DNA from: Eledone cirrhosa | Taxonomy: Eukaryota > Mollusca > Cephalopoda > Octopoda > Eledonidae | Assembly: GCA_964016885.1 (NCBI GenBank) | Contig: OZ024743.1 | Coordinates: forward strand, 180,376,759-180,440,758 | Direction of reading: 5' to 3' | DNA length: 64,000 bases | Shown: positions 23,041-35,330 of the stretch, one piece after another | Position numbering within the stretch: the first letter of the stretch is position 1 | How the letters are laid out: each line of letters starts with the position of its first letter | Notes under the pieces: model-generated | The model's input: the letters and a program-made list of their open reading frames with translations, nothing else | The model's database searches: none | Told to the model about the DNA's origin: nothing | Made by a program: the position numbers and the translations under genes

Positions 23041-24927
23041 ATGCTTTCTTTATTAACCACAAGGGTTTACACAAAGTAGACATTAAGGACAGTACAGGAC
23101 AATACAGGACGGTACAAATGGGGATTTCTGCAAGTAAAAAAAAAAAAAAACGTAGGATGTAATAAAAAGAACAATGAAAACTTCCCCACTAGGGAGGCGA
23201 CTTCCGAGGGTCATTTGTGGGGAAAGCCCATTAATAAAGCCACAGTGAACCTGACCACCAGGGCAAGTGTCCTCTCCCAGTTTTCCACCTTCAATTTACA
23301 GGCATATACTCAGAGTAGGTCCATTCACTCGCACCATTCTTGCCTCTCTCACCCATCTTTCAACAAAAAGTTGGGAAGAGAGAACTTCCCTCTCTACCCT
23401 GATTTTCCTTTTCAAATGAAATTTGAAAAAGTTAACCAGGGCATCACCGAAGAGGTAAGTGCTCGTCTTCAGCCCTTTCAGACGCGTCCACCATACTATC
23501 TCTTTCGCCATGGCCACCAGACAGATAAAAACTGCCTGCCCTTCCCGGCTAAAGGAAGAGGGCGGGGAAATCCTCACGATGGACTCAGCTGATAGCCGGA
23601 TCCGTTCTACACGCCACAGCAGGTGTTCGACATAAACCCACAAGTCAGCAATGCTCGGACACTGGACGAGTGCATGTAGGACGGTTTCGTCGAACAGCGT
23701 GGATCTCGGACATGCCCGGTAGACGGCACTTCCGTGCCTGTAGAGTTTATCCCGAACTGGCAAAGCTCCTCGGTAGAACTGCCAGGCTAGGAATTTCTGG
23801 AAATTGTCCATAGGCCCCGACCCGAAAGTTCTTCCGAAGAGATTGGCTAGTTGATTTTCGTTGACGCCTAGAGTTTCCCCAAGCACGTCGTCGCTCTTCC
23901 ACTCCACTAATCCTCTATAGAACGCCAAGATGGAGTTTCCACCGATCACATTGCCCGATTGGTCGAGGGCTGTGATCGCCTGAAGACATTCCAGTCTCCA
24001 AGCGCTCCCTCTCGGTCTTCGCTTGACCCAGGACTGCAGCTCCGTCAAGGAGACGAGCTGGGGAAATACGTGTCTAGCAAACGGCGACCACACCTGATCA
24101 CCGTCGAGGAAGAGGTGGAGATGTCGTAGCCTGAGCGCGTGTATGCGCATCATCAGCCACGGCACGCCCAGCCCTCCGCGTAGCGGGTGTTGACAGCAGA
24201 TGGACCTCCTGACCATCGGAGCGCGTCCCTTCCACAAAAAGCTAAAGAGCAAACGCTCCAGCGCAGTCAGGCGGGGCTTAGCACAAGGTACGACGGTCGG
24301 GCGGTAGTAGAAGACGGACGCGATGTACGCGTTAGCCACCTCCGCTCGACCTTTCAGGGATAGCTTCCTCTCCGCCCATTTCTGGGTGAGAGAAGCCACC
24401 CTGCTCGTCACCTCGTCCCAGTTTTTGTCCGTCTGGAAGTCCGGACCGAACCAGACCCCTAGCAATTTAACCGGTCCGTCCGTCCAGCGCCCGACAACGC
24501 TGCTGGACGGCATGGACCTGCCTCACCAGGTGCCGACCTGCAGGCCCACTGACTTTTCCTGGTTGATCATTGCTCCTGTCACCGCTTCGTATTCTCTTAG
24601 TGTAGTGCCGATCGCCTCGATGTGTTTGGCGTTCGACACCACTACGGTGCATTGTCCGCATATGCTGACACGGATCTTCCGCATCCTAGTTCGCGCGGGA
24701 CCCCCCTCAACGTCTCCAGTTTGTGCAGTAATGGATCGAGAGTCAATACGTACAAGAGGGACGAGAGGGGACATCCTTGGCGGACCGAGCGCATGATGTT
24801 GAACGGTTCCGACCGAAACGTGACCGTTCACTCTCACCACAGAGCAGATGTCGCTGTGCACGGCAGCGATCCAGCCTCTGAAGACGGACCCAAAGCCAGC
24901 CGCCTTCAGCGTTACCTAGCGGCAGCT
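23041..24927 (-). mobile_element. Tx1/L1-like LINE fragment with reverse transcriptase (copy 2)
   Basis: This is a minus-strand non-LTR retrotransposon. The 3' untranslated region (23,041-23,295) ends in AATAAAGAAAGC and an (ATT)n tail at 23,023-23,043. The coding part spans 23,296-24,927. The 5' end stops exactly where the Dong/R4-like LINE begins at 24,928, so one element truncated or interrupted the other. Its base composition (GC-rich) stands out from the AT-rich surroundings. Confidence 0.88.
23296..24927 (-). pseudogene. reverse transcriptase C-terminal half of Tx1/L1-like LINE, broken
   Basis: From the 5' side, minus strand: an RT segment with VRQGCPLSSLLYVLTLDPLL (about 24,780), then AYADN where an active enzyme has YADD, so the second catalytic aspartate is lost. 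Next come a frameshift to the frame containing REYEAVTGAMINQEKS (about 24,570), an in-frame TGA at 24,523-24,525, and 405 open codons (24,513-23,296). These begin near KLLGVWFG and carry WAERKLSLKGRAEVANAYI and LFSFLWKGR, the thumb and C-terminal region of the L1/Tx1 group. At least one further frameshift lies near 24,800. It would reverse-transcribe LINE RNA if intact; this copy is dead. The clade call rests on motif style, so it is less certain than the RT call. Confidence 0.85.
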
Positions 24928-26860
24928 GTTTAGAGATTTTCAAAATATCTCCCGTTGTCAGGAGATTCCTGTCATTCAGCATGAATACATGGAAAACGAC
25001 ACTCCTTTTGAATAGTGAAAAAAATTCACTTGAAGCTGGAGAAGTTAATATTAATTGTGGAATTTTCAGGGTGACTCTTTATCACCGCTTTTATTCTGCA
25101 TCGCACTTATACCATTGAGTAAAATGCTCAATGAAACAAAACATGCATATAAATTCTATGACAAAACCATTAATCACTTGTTCTACATGGATGACCTGAA
25201 ACTATTTGCAAAAAATTATGAACAATTGCAAGGGCTATTATCCACTGTAAAGCAGTTCAGTGATGATATTAAAATGGAGTTTGGACTAGATAAATGCGCC
25301 AAAGCAACGTTTACCAGAGGAAAGCTGCTGAAAAGTTCAGACATTAATCTTGATCGGGGGAATGTGATAAAAGAACTTGATCAAGAGGAAACTTACAAAT
25401 ATATAGGTGTTTGTGAAGGAGACGGAATCAAGCACTCGACAATGAGGGAAAGGATAAGGAATCTTAAGCAATCTTAAGAACGGAATTGAATGCAAGGAAT
25501 AGGATCGATGCCATAAACACGCTTGCCATACCAGTAGTAACCTACAGTTACAATGTCATCAACTGGTCAAGCACAGATATCCGTAGGCTCGATACAAAAA
25601 TTAGAAAATTCTTAACCATGCACAGAATGCATCACCCTAAGACAGATACAGATAGAATATATCTCCCTAGGAAAGAAGGAGGACGTGGGTTAATCCAGTT
25701 AGATATTGCGTTGAAAACTGCAACAATTGGATTAGCTACATATCTAAGGGAATCACATGATTGGATGATCAAACTCGCTTTGAAACACGAAAGCATCAAA
25801 AGATCATACTCCATTACAAAAGATGCACAAAGATACAGTAATGGACTACAAATTTCAGAAGTCCCATTTACTACTGAAATGGAAAACACAGAAAACGCAA
25901 AGCAGGTAAAAGTAACTGCAAAGAAAGAACTGCTACAGAAACTGGCTAAGAAATGGCAAGAAAAGCCTCTGCATGGAAAATATCCAGAAAGAGCTAACAA
26001 TCCTGATGTTGACAAAATTTAACCCATCAGTGGTTGGCATCCTCTGGACTGAAATCGGAGACTGAAGAACTGATTATATCAGCACAAGATCAGTGTCTGC
26101 CAACAAAAAATTACCAAGCCAACATAATAAAAAATGGATGCAACCCATTATGCCGTGTATGTAAAAAACAACCAGAGACCATTGATCATATAATTTCAAT
26201 GTGCAGTCCTATAGCTCCAACCGAATACCTAAACAGGCATGACAGAGCTGCACAATACATACATTGGATAATGTGTAAACATTTTGATCTGCCCCATCAA
26301 AAGAATTGATGGGAGCATCAACCACCTCCCATACTTGAAAAAGATCACATCTCAATCTTGTGGAACTTTAGCATCCAAACAGACCGAAAAATAGATGCAA
26401 ATAGACCTGATATAATACTGAAGGATTTTAAAAAGAGGGTATGCCTGCTAATTGATATGTCCGTTCCAATAGACAAGAATGTATCTATAAAATCATTTGA
26501 AAAATTGAGCAAGTATAAGGACCTGGAGGTAAAAATTGGAAAAATGTGGACATTGAGAACTAAATCAATACCAGTGGTTGTAGGTGCTCTAGGAATGATA
26601 CCTAAGAGGTCTAATGATTACTTATCGCAAATCCCAGGAAACCCGCGTATAGGAGAAATACAAAATATAGTACTAATGGGAACTGCCCATTTACTAAGGA
26701 AGATTCTGTCAATATAAGTACATCACAAGTCTAAACACCTAAAGATGCATGTGTGAGTATGTATGTTCTTTCTTGAACATGGTGGACCTTGTTGTCTCTT
26801 GAGGTCACTGGTTGTGACTTGGTGATAACTCGTATGAACATAAAGCAAGATAAATGCAAC

Positions 26861-26889
<29 letters not shown>
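24928..26889 (+). mobile_element. Dong/R4-like LINE, copy A (5'-truncated)
   Basis: This plus-strand non-LTR element starts mid-RT at TTTAGAGATTTTCAAAAT, which matches copy B at 28,374. It ends with a short 3' untranslated region (AACATAAAGCAAGATAAATG) and an (AAT)n tail at 26,862-26,889. Ending in TAA repeats fits the Dong element of the R4 clade, known for insertion into TAA repeats. Confidence 0.85.
24982..26717 (+). pseudogene. RT plus restriction-like endonuclease, Dong/R4-like, copy A
   Basis: Domains in order: the RT palm with QGDSLSPLLFC (25,067) and catalytic box YMDDLKLF (25,184); the thumb with FGLDKC (25,280) and YKYIGV (25,396); after a frameshift at 25,477, a segment with YLPRKEGGRGLIQL (25,660); a CCHC-type motif CRVCKKQPETIDHIISMC (26,153-26,206); then the restriction-like endonuclease with NRPDI (26,399), KKRVCLLIDM, KYKDLE and GALGMI. 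Breaks are the frameshift after RNLKQS (25,460-25,477), a stop after NNPDVDKI (26,022) and TGA in place of one Trp codon at 26,307. Trailing LMGTAHLLRKIL is typical of this clade's C-terminus. Confidence 0.85.
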
Positions 26890-26891
<2 letters not shown>

Positions 26892-29800
26892 TTGTTAAGA
26901 AAAAGTTACTAACTGATATAGAAATTGATCAGATCAAGCAATTAACACAAAGTCAGCGAAGGGAAAATGAAACATGTGTCAGTGAAAACGAGGTAAATTG
27001 TAACACTTCGAATCCCAGGGTTGGGGCGGAATCACTGACAGGAGAACAAATTAAAGAAAGGATCGAAAAAGTGGAGGGAGTGCATGCTCAAGATAAAACT
27101 CAAAATAAAACAATGAGATCGTAAATGATAAAGAGATGAATGAGAATGAACTTGCCAACTTGAAGAATGAAATTATGATCGAATGGATGAAAATGAAAGA
27201 ATCTGACATGGGTGAACGAGACACTCTCCCTAAGATCCAGAACTCCAAACAGAACCAAAAGATAATACACAACACTAACATAATTCTCAAAAACATTATC
27301 ATCACAAACAAGCTAAACATTACTGAACTAAATCATCTCTATTATGCATCGGCTAAAGTCACCACGCACTTATGTGGAGTGAAAATGAAAAAAACAAAGA
27401 AATTTCCATAAGAAACCTACTTGGCAAGAGAACATCAATCGCCAAATAAACCTTCTCCGATCTGACATGGAAATGTTAACAAACTACAAATTAGGTGAAC
27501 ATGTCAAACAAACTAAACTTAGAAAATTGAAAAGAAAATGCAGTGTAAAAATCAACAAGTGACATAGACATGCTGATAGAAATAATCAAGCAAAACTGTC
27601 GACCAAAGCTGCTCGGATAAGGCGCTTTGAAAAATGATCTATATTCTATAAGGACAATAATATGTTCAAGAACAACTAAAGAAACTTCTACAGAAAAATT
27701 GGCAAGTCAACAATAACTGCTAAATCAATACCACCCAAGGAGGAAGTGCAAGAATTCTGGGGAAAAAATATGTGCCGAAGAAAAGGTTCATAATATACAT
27801 GGATAGACAGATAAATGAAAGATACAGCTCACCTTGAGGAACAAACATGGTGAAATATGACAGTTGAACAGTTGCGTTTGGCTCTTACAGAAACCAGCAA
27901 ATGGAAATCCCCATGGAAAGACAAAATACCAAAATACCAAATTTTGGGATTAATTTTTTGATAAAATTTTGGATAAATTTTTGGATGAGCTGTTAGCCCA
28001 ACTTTACAATGAAATGGTTAAGGAGCCAGAAAATATACCATCATAGCTAGTTAACGGCATTACATTCCTACTTCCGAAGAATGATGAGACAAACAATCCC
28101 CAAAATTACAGACCGATAACTTGCTTGACCACACTGTATAACATTTTAACATCAGTCCTAACTGAATATACATATGATCACCTGATAACAAATTATCTAT
28201 TTCCCAATGAGCAGAAAGGGTGTAAACGGGGCTCATATGGATGTAAATATCATCTTTTGGTTAACAAAATGATACTGGAAGACTGTCATAATAGACACAA
28301 AAATCTATCAATTGCTTGGATAGATTGCAAAAAAAGCATTCGATAGTTTGCCACACAGTTGGATTGAAAAATGTTTAGAGATTTTCAAAATGTCTCTCGT
28401 TGTCAGGAGGATCCTGTCATTCAGTATGAAGACATGGAAAACGACGCTCCTTTTGAATAGTGAAAAGATAACACTGGAAGCTGGAAAAGTTAATATTATT
28501 TGTGGAATTTTTCAGGGTGACTCTTTATCACCGCTTTTATTCTGCATCACACTTATACCATTAAGTAAAATGCTCAATGAAACAAAAGATGGATATAAAT
28601 TCTATGACAAAACCATTAATCACTTTGTCTACATGGATGACCTAAAACTATTTGCAAAAAATTATGAACAATTGCAAGGGCTATTATCCACTGTAAAGCA
28701 GTTCAGTGATGATATTAAAATGGAGTTTGGACTAGATAAATGCGCCAAAGCAACGTTTACCAGAGGAAAGCTGCTGAAAAGTTCAGACATTAACCTTGAT
28801 CGGGGGAATGTGAAAAGAGAACTTGATCAAGAAGAAACTTACAAATATATAGGTGTTTGTGAAGGAGACGGAATCAAGCACTCGACAATGAGGGAAAGGA
28901 TAAGGAATCTTAAGCAATCTTAAGAACGGAATTGAATGCAAGGAATAGGATCGATGCCATAAACACCCTTGCCATACCAGTAGTAACCTACAGTTACAAT
29001 GTCATCAACTGGTCAAGCACAGAGATCCGTAGGCTCGATACAAAAATTCGAACATTCTTAACCATGCACAGAATGCATCACCGTAAGACAGATACAGATA
29101 GAATATATCTCCCTAGGAAAGAAGGAGGGCGTGGGTTAATCCAGTTAGAGATTGCGTTGAAAACTGCAACAATTGGATTATCTACATATCTAAGGGAATC
29201 ACATGATTGTATGATCAAACTCGTTTTGAAACTCGAAAGAATCAAAAGATCATACGCCATTACAAAAGATGCACAAAGATACAGTAATGGACTACAAATT
29301 TCAGAAGTCCCATTTACTGCTGAAATGAAAAATACAGAAAAAGGCAAAGCAGGTAAAAGTAACTGCAAAGAAAGAACTGCTACAGAAACTGGCTAAAAAA
29401 AGCAAGAAAAGCCTCTGTATGGAAAATACCCAGAAAGAGCTAACAATCCTGGTGTTGACAAAACTTTAACCCATCAGTGGTTGGTTATCCTCTGGACTGA
29501 AATCGGAGACTGAAGGACTAATTATATCAGCCGAAGATCAGTGTCTGCCAACAAAGAATTACCAAGCCATCATAATAAAAAATGGATGCAACCCATTATG
29601 CCGTGTATGTAAAAAAACAACCAGAGACCATTGATCATATAATTTCAATGTGCAGTCCTATAGCTGTAATCGAATACCTAAACAGGCACGACAGAGCTGC
29701 ACAATACATACATTGGATAATGTGTAAGCATTTTGATCTGCCCCATCAAAAGAATTGGTGAGAGCATCAACCACATCCCGTACTTGAAAAAGATCACATC

Positions 29801-30173
29801 TCAATCTTGTGGAACTTTAGCATCCAAACAGACCGAAAAATAGATGCAAATAGACCTGATATAATACTGAAGGACTTTAAAAAGAGGGTATGCCTGCTAA
29901 TTTATATGTCCGTTCCAATAGACAAGAATGTATCTATAAAATCATTTGAAAAATTGAGCAAGTATAAGGACCTGGAGATAGAAATTGGAAAAATATGGAA
30001 ATTGAGAACTAAAACCATACCAGTGGCTGTAGGCGCTCTAGGAATGATACCTCAGGGGTCTAATGATTACTTATCCCAAATCCCAGGAAACCCACGTATA
30101 GAAGAAATACAAAAGATAGTACTAATGGGAACTGTCCATATTCTAAGGAATATTCTGAAATATAAGTACAGCA
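26890..30173 (+). pseudogene. Dong/R4-like LINE open reading frame, copy B, multiply broken
   Basis: The upstream part encodes lysine-rich N-terminal sequence in pieces (26,890-27,120, 27,136-27,411, then broken frames to 27,780). The RT fingers region holds NYRPITCLTTLYNIL (about 28,105), PNEQKGCKRGSYGCK (28,204) and IAWIDCKK (28,311). The palm has QGDSLSPLLFC (28,513) and YMDDLKLF (28,630). RNLKQS and the same frameshift as copy A occur at 28,906-28,923. Downstream are YLPRKEGGRGLIQL, the CCHC region broken by an extra A near 29,616, TGA for Trp at 29,758, and the endonuclease NRPDI with KYKDLEIEIGK (29,807-30,190). The enzyme is inactive as read. Confidence 0.82.
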
Positions 30174-30298
30174 CAAGTCTAAACACCTAAAGATGCATGT
30201 GTGTTGTCTCTTGAGGTCACTGGTTGTGACTTGGTGATAACTCGTATGAACATAAAGCAAGATAAATGCAACTGTAATAATAATAATAATAATAATAA
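26890..30298 (+). mobile_element. Dong/R4-like LINE, copy B
   Basis: Copy B follows directly on the (AAT)n tail of copy A, in the same orientation, and ends in its own (AAT)n tail at 30,274-30,298, into which a SINE is joined. At 3.4 kb it is the longest copy in the window. The shared part is very similar to copy A over about 1.9 kb, so the two belong to one subfamily. Confidence 0.85.
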
Positions 30299-30479
30299 TT
30301 GCTTCTACTTTTGGCACAAGGCCAGCAATTACCCCAGTGCATTACTGATACTTTATTTTATCGGCCCCGTAATGATGAAAGGCAAAGTTAACCTCGGCGG
30401 GATTTGAACTCAGACCGTAAAGGGACGTAACTATGCTGGAAAGCATGGCGTCCGAAACTCTACCGATACTGCCAATCCA
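30297..30479 (-). mobile_element. tRNA-derived SINE, nearly full length, copy 3
   Basis: This is a minus-strand copy reading from tail TTCTACTTTTGGCACAAGGC through ACTTTATTTTATCGGCCCCG to a tRNA-like head with GGATTTGAACTCAGACC (box B side) and CTCTACCGATACTGCCAATC (box A side). Its (ATT)n tail coincides with the (AAT)n tail of LINE copy B. Confidence 0.9.
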
Positions 30480-31225
30480 TAATAATAATAATAATAATTG
30501 TTTCTATTTTTTCGCACAAGGCCAGCAATTACCCAGTGCATTGACGATTTGTTATGGCTTCATGACGTTTTTTGAGTAGTGGCGCGCGTTTTGCTATTGA
30601 TCAGTTCAAGGTTCAATTTTTATCGATCTACCCCCGACTCTGAAATCAAAAGCTCGTCGGTCTTCTGTTGTGTTAATAAAAATAATTGTTTCTACTTTTG
30701 GCACAAGGCCAGCAATTACCCAGTACATTACTGGTACTTTATTTTATCGACCCCGTAATAAACATAATGAAGGCATAACAAATCCTTCTTTATTATTATT
30801 ATTAGAAGGTTCACTTTGCCTTTCATCCTTACGGGATCGATAAAATAAAATACCAGTCATGTACTGGCATAATTGCTGGCCTTGTGCCAAAAGTAGAAAC
30901 AATTATTATTATTAGAAGGGAGGTAAAGGGTGGTGGATTGGCAGTATCGGTAGAGGGTTGGGCGCCATGCTTTGCAGCAAAGAGTTACGGCTCTTTATGA
31001 TCTGAGCTCAAATACCGCCGAGGTTAACTTTGCCTTTCATCCTTATGGGGTAGATAAAATAAAGTACCAGTCACGCACTGGAGTCGCTTTTACTGGCCTT
31101 GTGCCTATATAAAAAAAACATTATTAGCAAGGAGGTGGATTGGCAGTATCGGTAGAATGTCGAACGCCATGCTTTGAAGCATAGAGTTAAGTCCTTGGCG
31201 GCCTGAGTTCAAATTCTCATGAATC
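30480..31225. mobile_element. cluster of five further SINE pieces
   Basis: Pieces: minus strand 30,497-30,552 (tail part), minus 30,684-30,764 (tail part), plus 30,806-30,905 (body and tail), plus 30,917-31,118 (nearly complete, head GGCAGTATCGGTAGAGGGT), and plus 31,129-31,222 (head only). AAT/ATT tracts separate them. GATTTGTTATGGCTTCAT at 30,547 and AATGAAGGCATAACAAATCC at 30,767 form a short inverted repeat around the unassigned segment 30,556-30,680. Confidence 0.82.
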
Positions 31226-32425
31226 TACAATAACTGGACGTTACAATATTTTATACATAAGCATGCGACATATATGGGTATTTGAATTTCCAGTTCTTTC
31301 CAAACTAACTAAATATATTCATTGATTCATATGGATAATTAAAGATAATTAGAATTGCTCTGATTAAAGTGTATGAGTAAATAGCATATATGAAATATGT
31401 TCATCCATGTCAGATACTACGCTGTTGGATAAAAATATAAAAATATGGGAGGGACCATAAATATATATGAAATGTATTTAATTTAAATATAAAAGAGATT
31501 TAAAGAGGATGCAGAATATAAAATATAATTTATAAAGAAATTATTCATTTGTATAATTTACCTGTATACACTATCTTTAATGAATCATTTCTAGTTTAAG
31601 GTGCAATCTTGAGATTTCCTACGGTTCCATTTATTGGTTCATAGCTGTGTTATTCTATTTCTTTTGCGTTGAGAAAAGTATAGAAAGAATATTTCTTTTT
31701 AAAGAATATGTCACAAATATTCCTATTCCTTCTAGAAAAGGTTGATATCTTTCTTCGACACAAGGCTACACATTCTTTGTGTACTGGGTTGATTCAATCG
31801 GTTCAGATATTATAAAAGTGAAGTATTTAAACGGTGGTTAATTATCGTTCACCTTTATTTATAGTTAACACTCACTGCGTCCGTCACTCTTGCTCTCCCT
31901 CATCTCTCACAATTATAAGCAAATGGGGGGGGGGGGGAATTAACTTGATCGAACAAGTAACAGAGGAAAAGAGCATGTGGTGTAAGAATTGTATATCTAT
32001 TGAACATATTGTAATGAATATGTTGTGTGTGAAAACATTTCCTGAATAGAGTAAAGAATTAGTGTACTTTTCAATGTGGCGTCATCAAAATTAAAATGGA
32101 TTTAAACCAAAGGATGTAATCTTTTTCTAATTTCGTAAATTTTATTCATATTTCTATCTTCATGTGGAATATATATTTTCTATGAAAACGCTTATTGAGA
32201 GAGCATCATTTTAATACAAAAATAAAACTAAAAATGATTATTAGCGCATAATTTAGATAAACTAATTTGCCTTTAACTAACTTATAAATAATTTTCTTAG
32301 AATTCGTAGATAATGTATAGTTCAGAGCGTAATGTGATTGTATATAGGATGTGTACAGAGTTTAAATATATTTTATAAACGATCTATATAGCATTTCTGC
32401 GCTTAAGCACTTTCTTTATACATAT
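31226..32425. other. AT-rich DNA without recognised features
   Basis: No open frame of note and no known repeat was seen. A G tract of about 13 lies at 31,925-31,938. Confidence 0.5.
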
Positions 32426-32428
32426 ATG

Positions 32429-32490
<62 letters not shown>
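32426..32490. repeat. (CA)n and (TA)n microsatellites
   Basis: CA repeats at 32,429-32,477 run into TA repeats to 32,491, at the left edge of the Penelope-like inverted repeat element. Confidence 0.95.
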
Positions 32491-32491
<1 letters not shown>

Positions 32492-33269
32492 GTAATCTGA
32501 GTTATGTTCAAATCATTTTATTGCTGACAATCGTTTCTTCCTAACTTTCGTTTGATATCATCGGAGCACTAGCAATGTTTGTACATATAATTAACCTCCT
32601 ATTCAACTGAACAATCATGTGGATACATGGATATTAATGTTGTCAACAACAGTTTCGTATTTACAGAGTGGAATGGATGCGACATAGATTACAAGAGAAT
32701 TGTACAATAGTTCAAATTAAAAATGGAAAATTAAAATTAAAACTTAAAAAGGCACTGAGTGGAATACGTGCAACAGAGATTACAAGGGAATAGTATAATA
32801 ATTAAAAAAAGCATTAAGGTAGAAAGTTGCTCGTAAAACGAGGACGCTGGCAGTACATATGCAAGCATATAGCGTTCAAATGCGTTAGGCATATACAGGA
32901 AGGAAACAAACAAAAATATTAGGCATATATAATTACTGCATGGCAAAGGTATCACATAAAATAACATAGGTTTACAAGCATATCAAGCAGACAAAGGTGT
33001 TTATGTATTAAAATGATGAGTTTATGGTGGATGTAGTGTGCTGATTGTTTCTGTAATGTTCAAATGTGTGTGTTGAGAGTATCAATCTTATTGCTATCTT
33101 TTCGATTACATTAGTTCTAATTTATTTTAGTGAATGTTTTTAATTAGTTACAGCTATGGATTGTATACTGGTCCTATAACATTGTTATCCGGGGTTCAAG
33201 TCACTATAGAAAAAATGTAGAAAAATGGTGGTTTATACTTCTTATTGACTATAACAAATTTAATGTAGA

Positions 33270-34574
33270 AAGAACTAGGAAAAACAATTACATAAAATTT
33301 TCAAAAACTTCAACTTAGGTATCACCTTGGATAAAAACATTAAAAACTTTAACTTCCTTGATGCTACCCTTTACCTGGACTCAAAAATATATACACCCTT
33401 TCACAAACCAAACGAAAAACTACTTTATGCAGATATCAACTCTAACCACCCTAAATCCATATTAAACTCAATTACTAAAGGAATATCAAATCGAATCTCT
33501 AATCTATCATATAACTAAACCATATTTAACAATAATTCCCAATCCTATAATAAGGCTTTAGCTAAATCAGGCCATAAAAAGGAGATTAAATTTCTACCTA
33601 TAGAATCACCTAGTTACAACATTATTTCTCACAATATAGCCATGAGGAAAAATAATAAAAGTAATAGCCACCCTAACTCTAATACAAAGGGTAATATCAA
33701 ACTTAACTCGCACCAGAATAAACACCAGGATAATAATATAAGCAGAAATATAAACAATACCTCAAATAACTTTACAAAAAACAATCCAAATGTCTCGACC
33801 AACTTGCCTAAGACTTTCTTCTCAATCCTGGAAAAAAACTTCCCAGTCGGCCACAAATACCATAATCTTATCAATAAAAATACCATTAAAATCTCTTACT
33901 CTACTACACCTAACATTGCAAACAATATAGCTAGTAGTAATAAAAGGAAGATTAATGATTATTTCCAACTAATTAAATCCCTACAGGGAGTAAACTTACA
34001 GGGCAACATAGTACCAGAGATTTCTAGTAGCAATAATAATAATGATAATAGCACTAATGAAATTAATAATAATGGGAACGACAACCATCATTACCCTAAT
34101 GCTATCCCTAACAACCAGGCATCTACACAACATAGTAACCGGCAAACAAACAACCAGAATAACTGCAACTGTAGAACAAATAGAACTTGCCCCTTAGGTA
34201 AAAATTGCTTAATCAAAGACATCATTTACTCATGCACGGTCAACACAAACAACTCTTCTAAAACATATATCGGTTCGACTTCGAACTGCTTCAAGACGAG
34301 ATATAACTCGCATCTCGACGCTTTCAAAAATCGCAATCTAGCCAACTCTACTTCTTTATCTAGCTACATACACTCTCCGAAAACTAGGAATAGACAATAT
34401 ACACTTCAATGGGAGGTAGTGGATAGGGCCGCATCGTATGAACCACCGAATATATTATGTAATCTCTGTCTTCTAGAGACCCGCACAATAATCTATTCTA
34501 AACTAGACCTCCTAAATAGAAAATCAGAGGTTTTTTTCCATGTGCCAGCACTACCACCGACACTCTTTCCATAG
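33270..34574 (+). pseudogene. Penelope-like RT thumb plus GIY-YIG endonuclease
   Basis: One frame runs from about 33,270 to 34,574 with a single internal stop, TAA at 33,516-33,518. The first part (FNFLDATLYL, HKPNEKLLYADINSNHP) is the RT thumb of Penelope-like elements. The catalytic palm with its aspartates is missing upstream. Counting residues from the ATG at 33,642, an Asn-rich linker comes first, then a Cys motif CNCRTNRTCPLGKNC (175-189), then the GIY-YIG domain: IIYS (194-197), YIGST (209-213), RYNSHLDAF, and the C-terminal CNLCLLE and LLNRKSE. The family nicks DNA at insertion sites or telomeres. Without the RT core this copy cannot act alone. Confidence 0.88.
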
Positions 34575-34813
34575 CTTTAAACCTAGCTGCTAGTATATAA
34601 AAATGTCAGATCTGAATTCCTCACCACCATTAACACTTCAACCCTAGGTCTTATCTGCATATAAGTAACCCCACAGCATAACACTCTATGATCAGCTCAT
34701 CCCTCTACTTAACTCCTATTTATCTCAAAACTTATACTCTACAATAACTATTAGGAATAAACATAAAGTTAACACCATTTAATATAACCACTATAGAATA
34801 TAGAATATTATAT

Positions 34814-35330
34814 TCAGTAATGGATAGATATTAATATGATGAGACACTTAATGTATTATAGGAAAATTAAATTATATTTATAATTAAATATATAAATTAA
34901 TAGCATTATATATAAGGGATTGACTTATAACATAATATAATTGTTTCTACTTTTGGCACACCCAGTACATTAGTGGTACTTTATTTTATCGACCCCGTAA
35001 GGATGAAAGGCAAAGAAAACCTCGGCGGGATTTGAATCTCAGAATGGCACATAATATAATGCATATTAATAACACAAGAGATTTAACTAATGGGACCTGT
35101 AAACAACTATACATTTTTTCTACATTTTTCTATAGCTTACTTATACTTTATTCAGTAATGGATAATGAGACCTTTAATGTATTATAGGAAAATAGGTTGT
35201 ATTTAAATTAAATATAAACAAATAGCATTATATAAAAGGGATTCACTTGTAACATAATATAATGTATATTAGCACAAAGAATTTAACTAATTGGATCTGT
35301 AAACAACTATACATTTATCCCATTTTTTCT
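34814..35330. repeat. tandem duplication in the Penelope block, first copy split by a SINE
   Basis: 34,814-35,110 and 35,152-35,330 align (ATTCAGTAATGGATA, TTAATGTATTATAGGAAAA, TAGCATTATAT, ATTTAACTAATTGGA-like, CTGTAAACAACTATACATTT). The SINE at 34,942-35,049 is present only in the first copy, so the second copy shows the empty site. Confidence 0.85.
34942..35049 (-). mobile_element. 5'-truncated SINE with an 11-bp target site duplication
   Basis: The minus-strand SINE is flanked by CATAATATAAT at 34,931-34,941 and 35,050-35,060. The same 11 bp occurs once, unfilled, at 35,253-35,263 in the neighbouring tandem copy. The tRNA-like head is missing, and there is a small deletion in the GGCCAGCAATTA segment. 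This is a clean case of target-primed insertion. Confidence 0.9.

Noticed and set aside
30297..30479. tRNA gene
   Set aside because: The tRNA-like boxes belong to the SINE head; no complete cloverleaf separate from a SINE was found here or in the other copies.
32497..32590. Hammerhead in the Penelope arms (GATGATATC ... GAAACGATTGTC)
   Set aside because: The core reads CCGATGA, stem II does not pair, and the ATTGCT/AGCAAT stem is several bases away from the core; kept only as a remark.
33629..33886. Leucine-rich minus-strand open frame
   Set aside because: It is the antisense shadow of the Asn-rich linker of the Penelope-like coding region.
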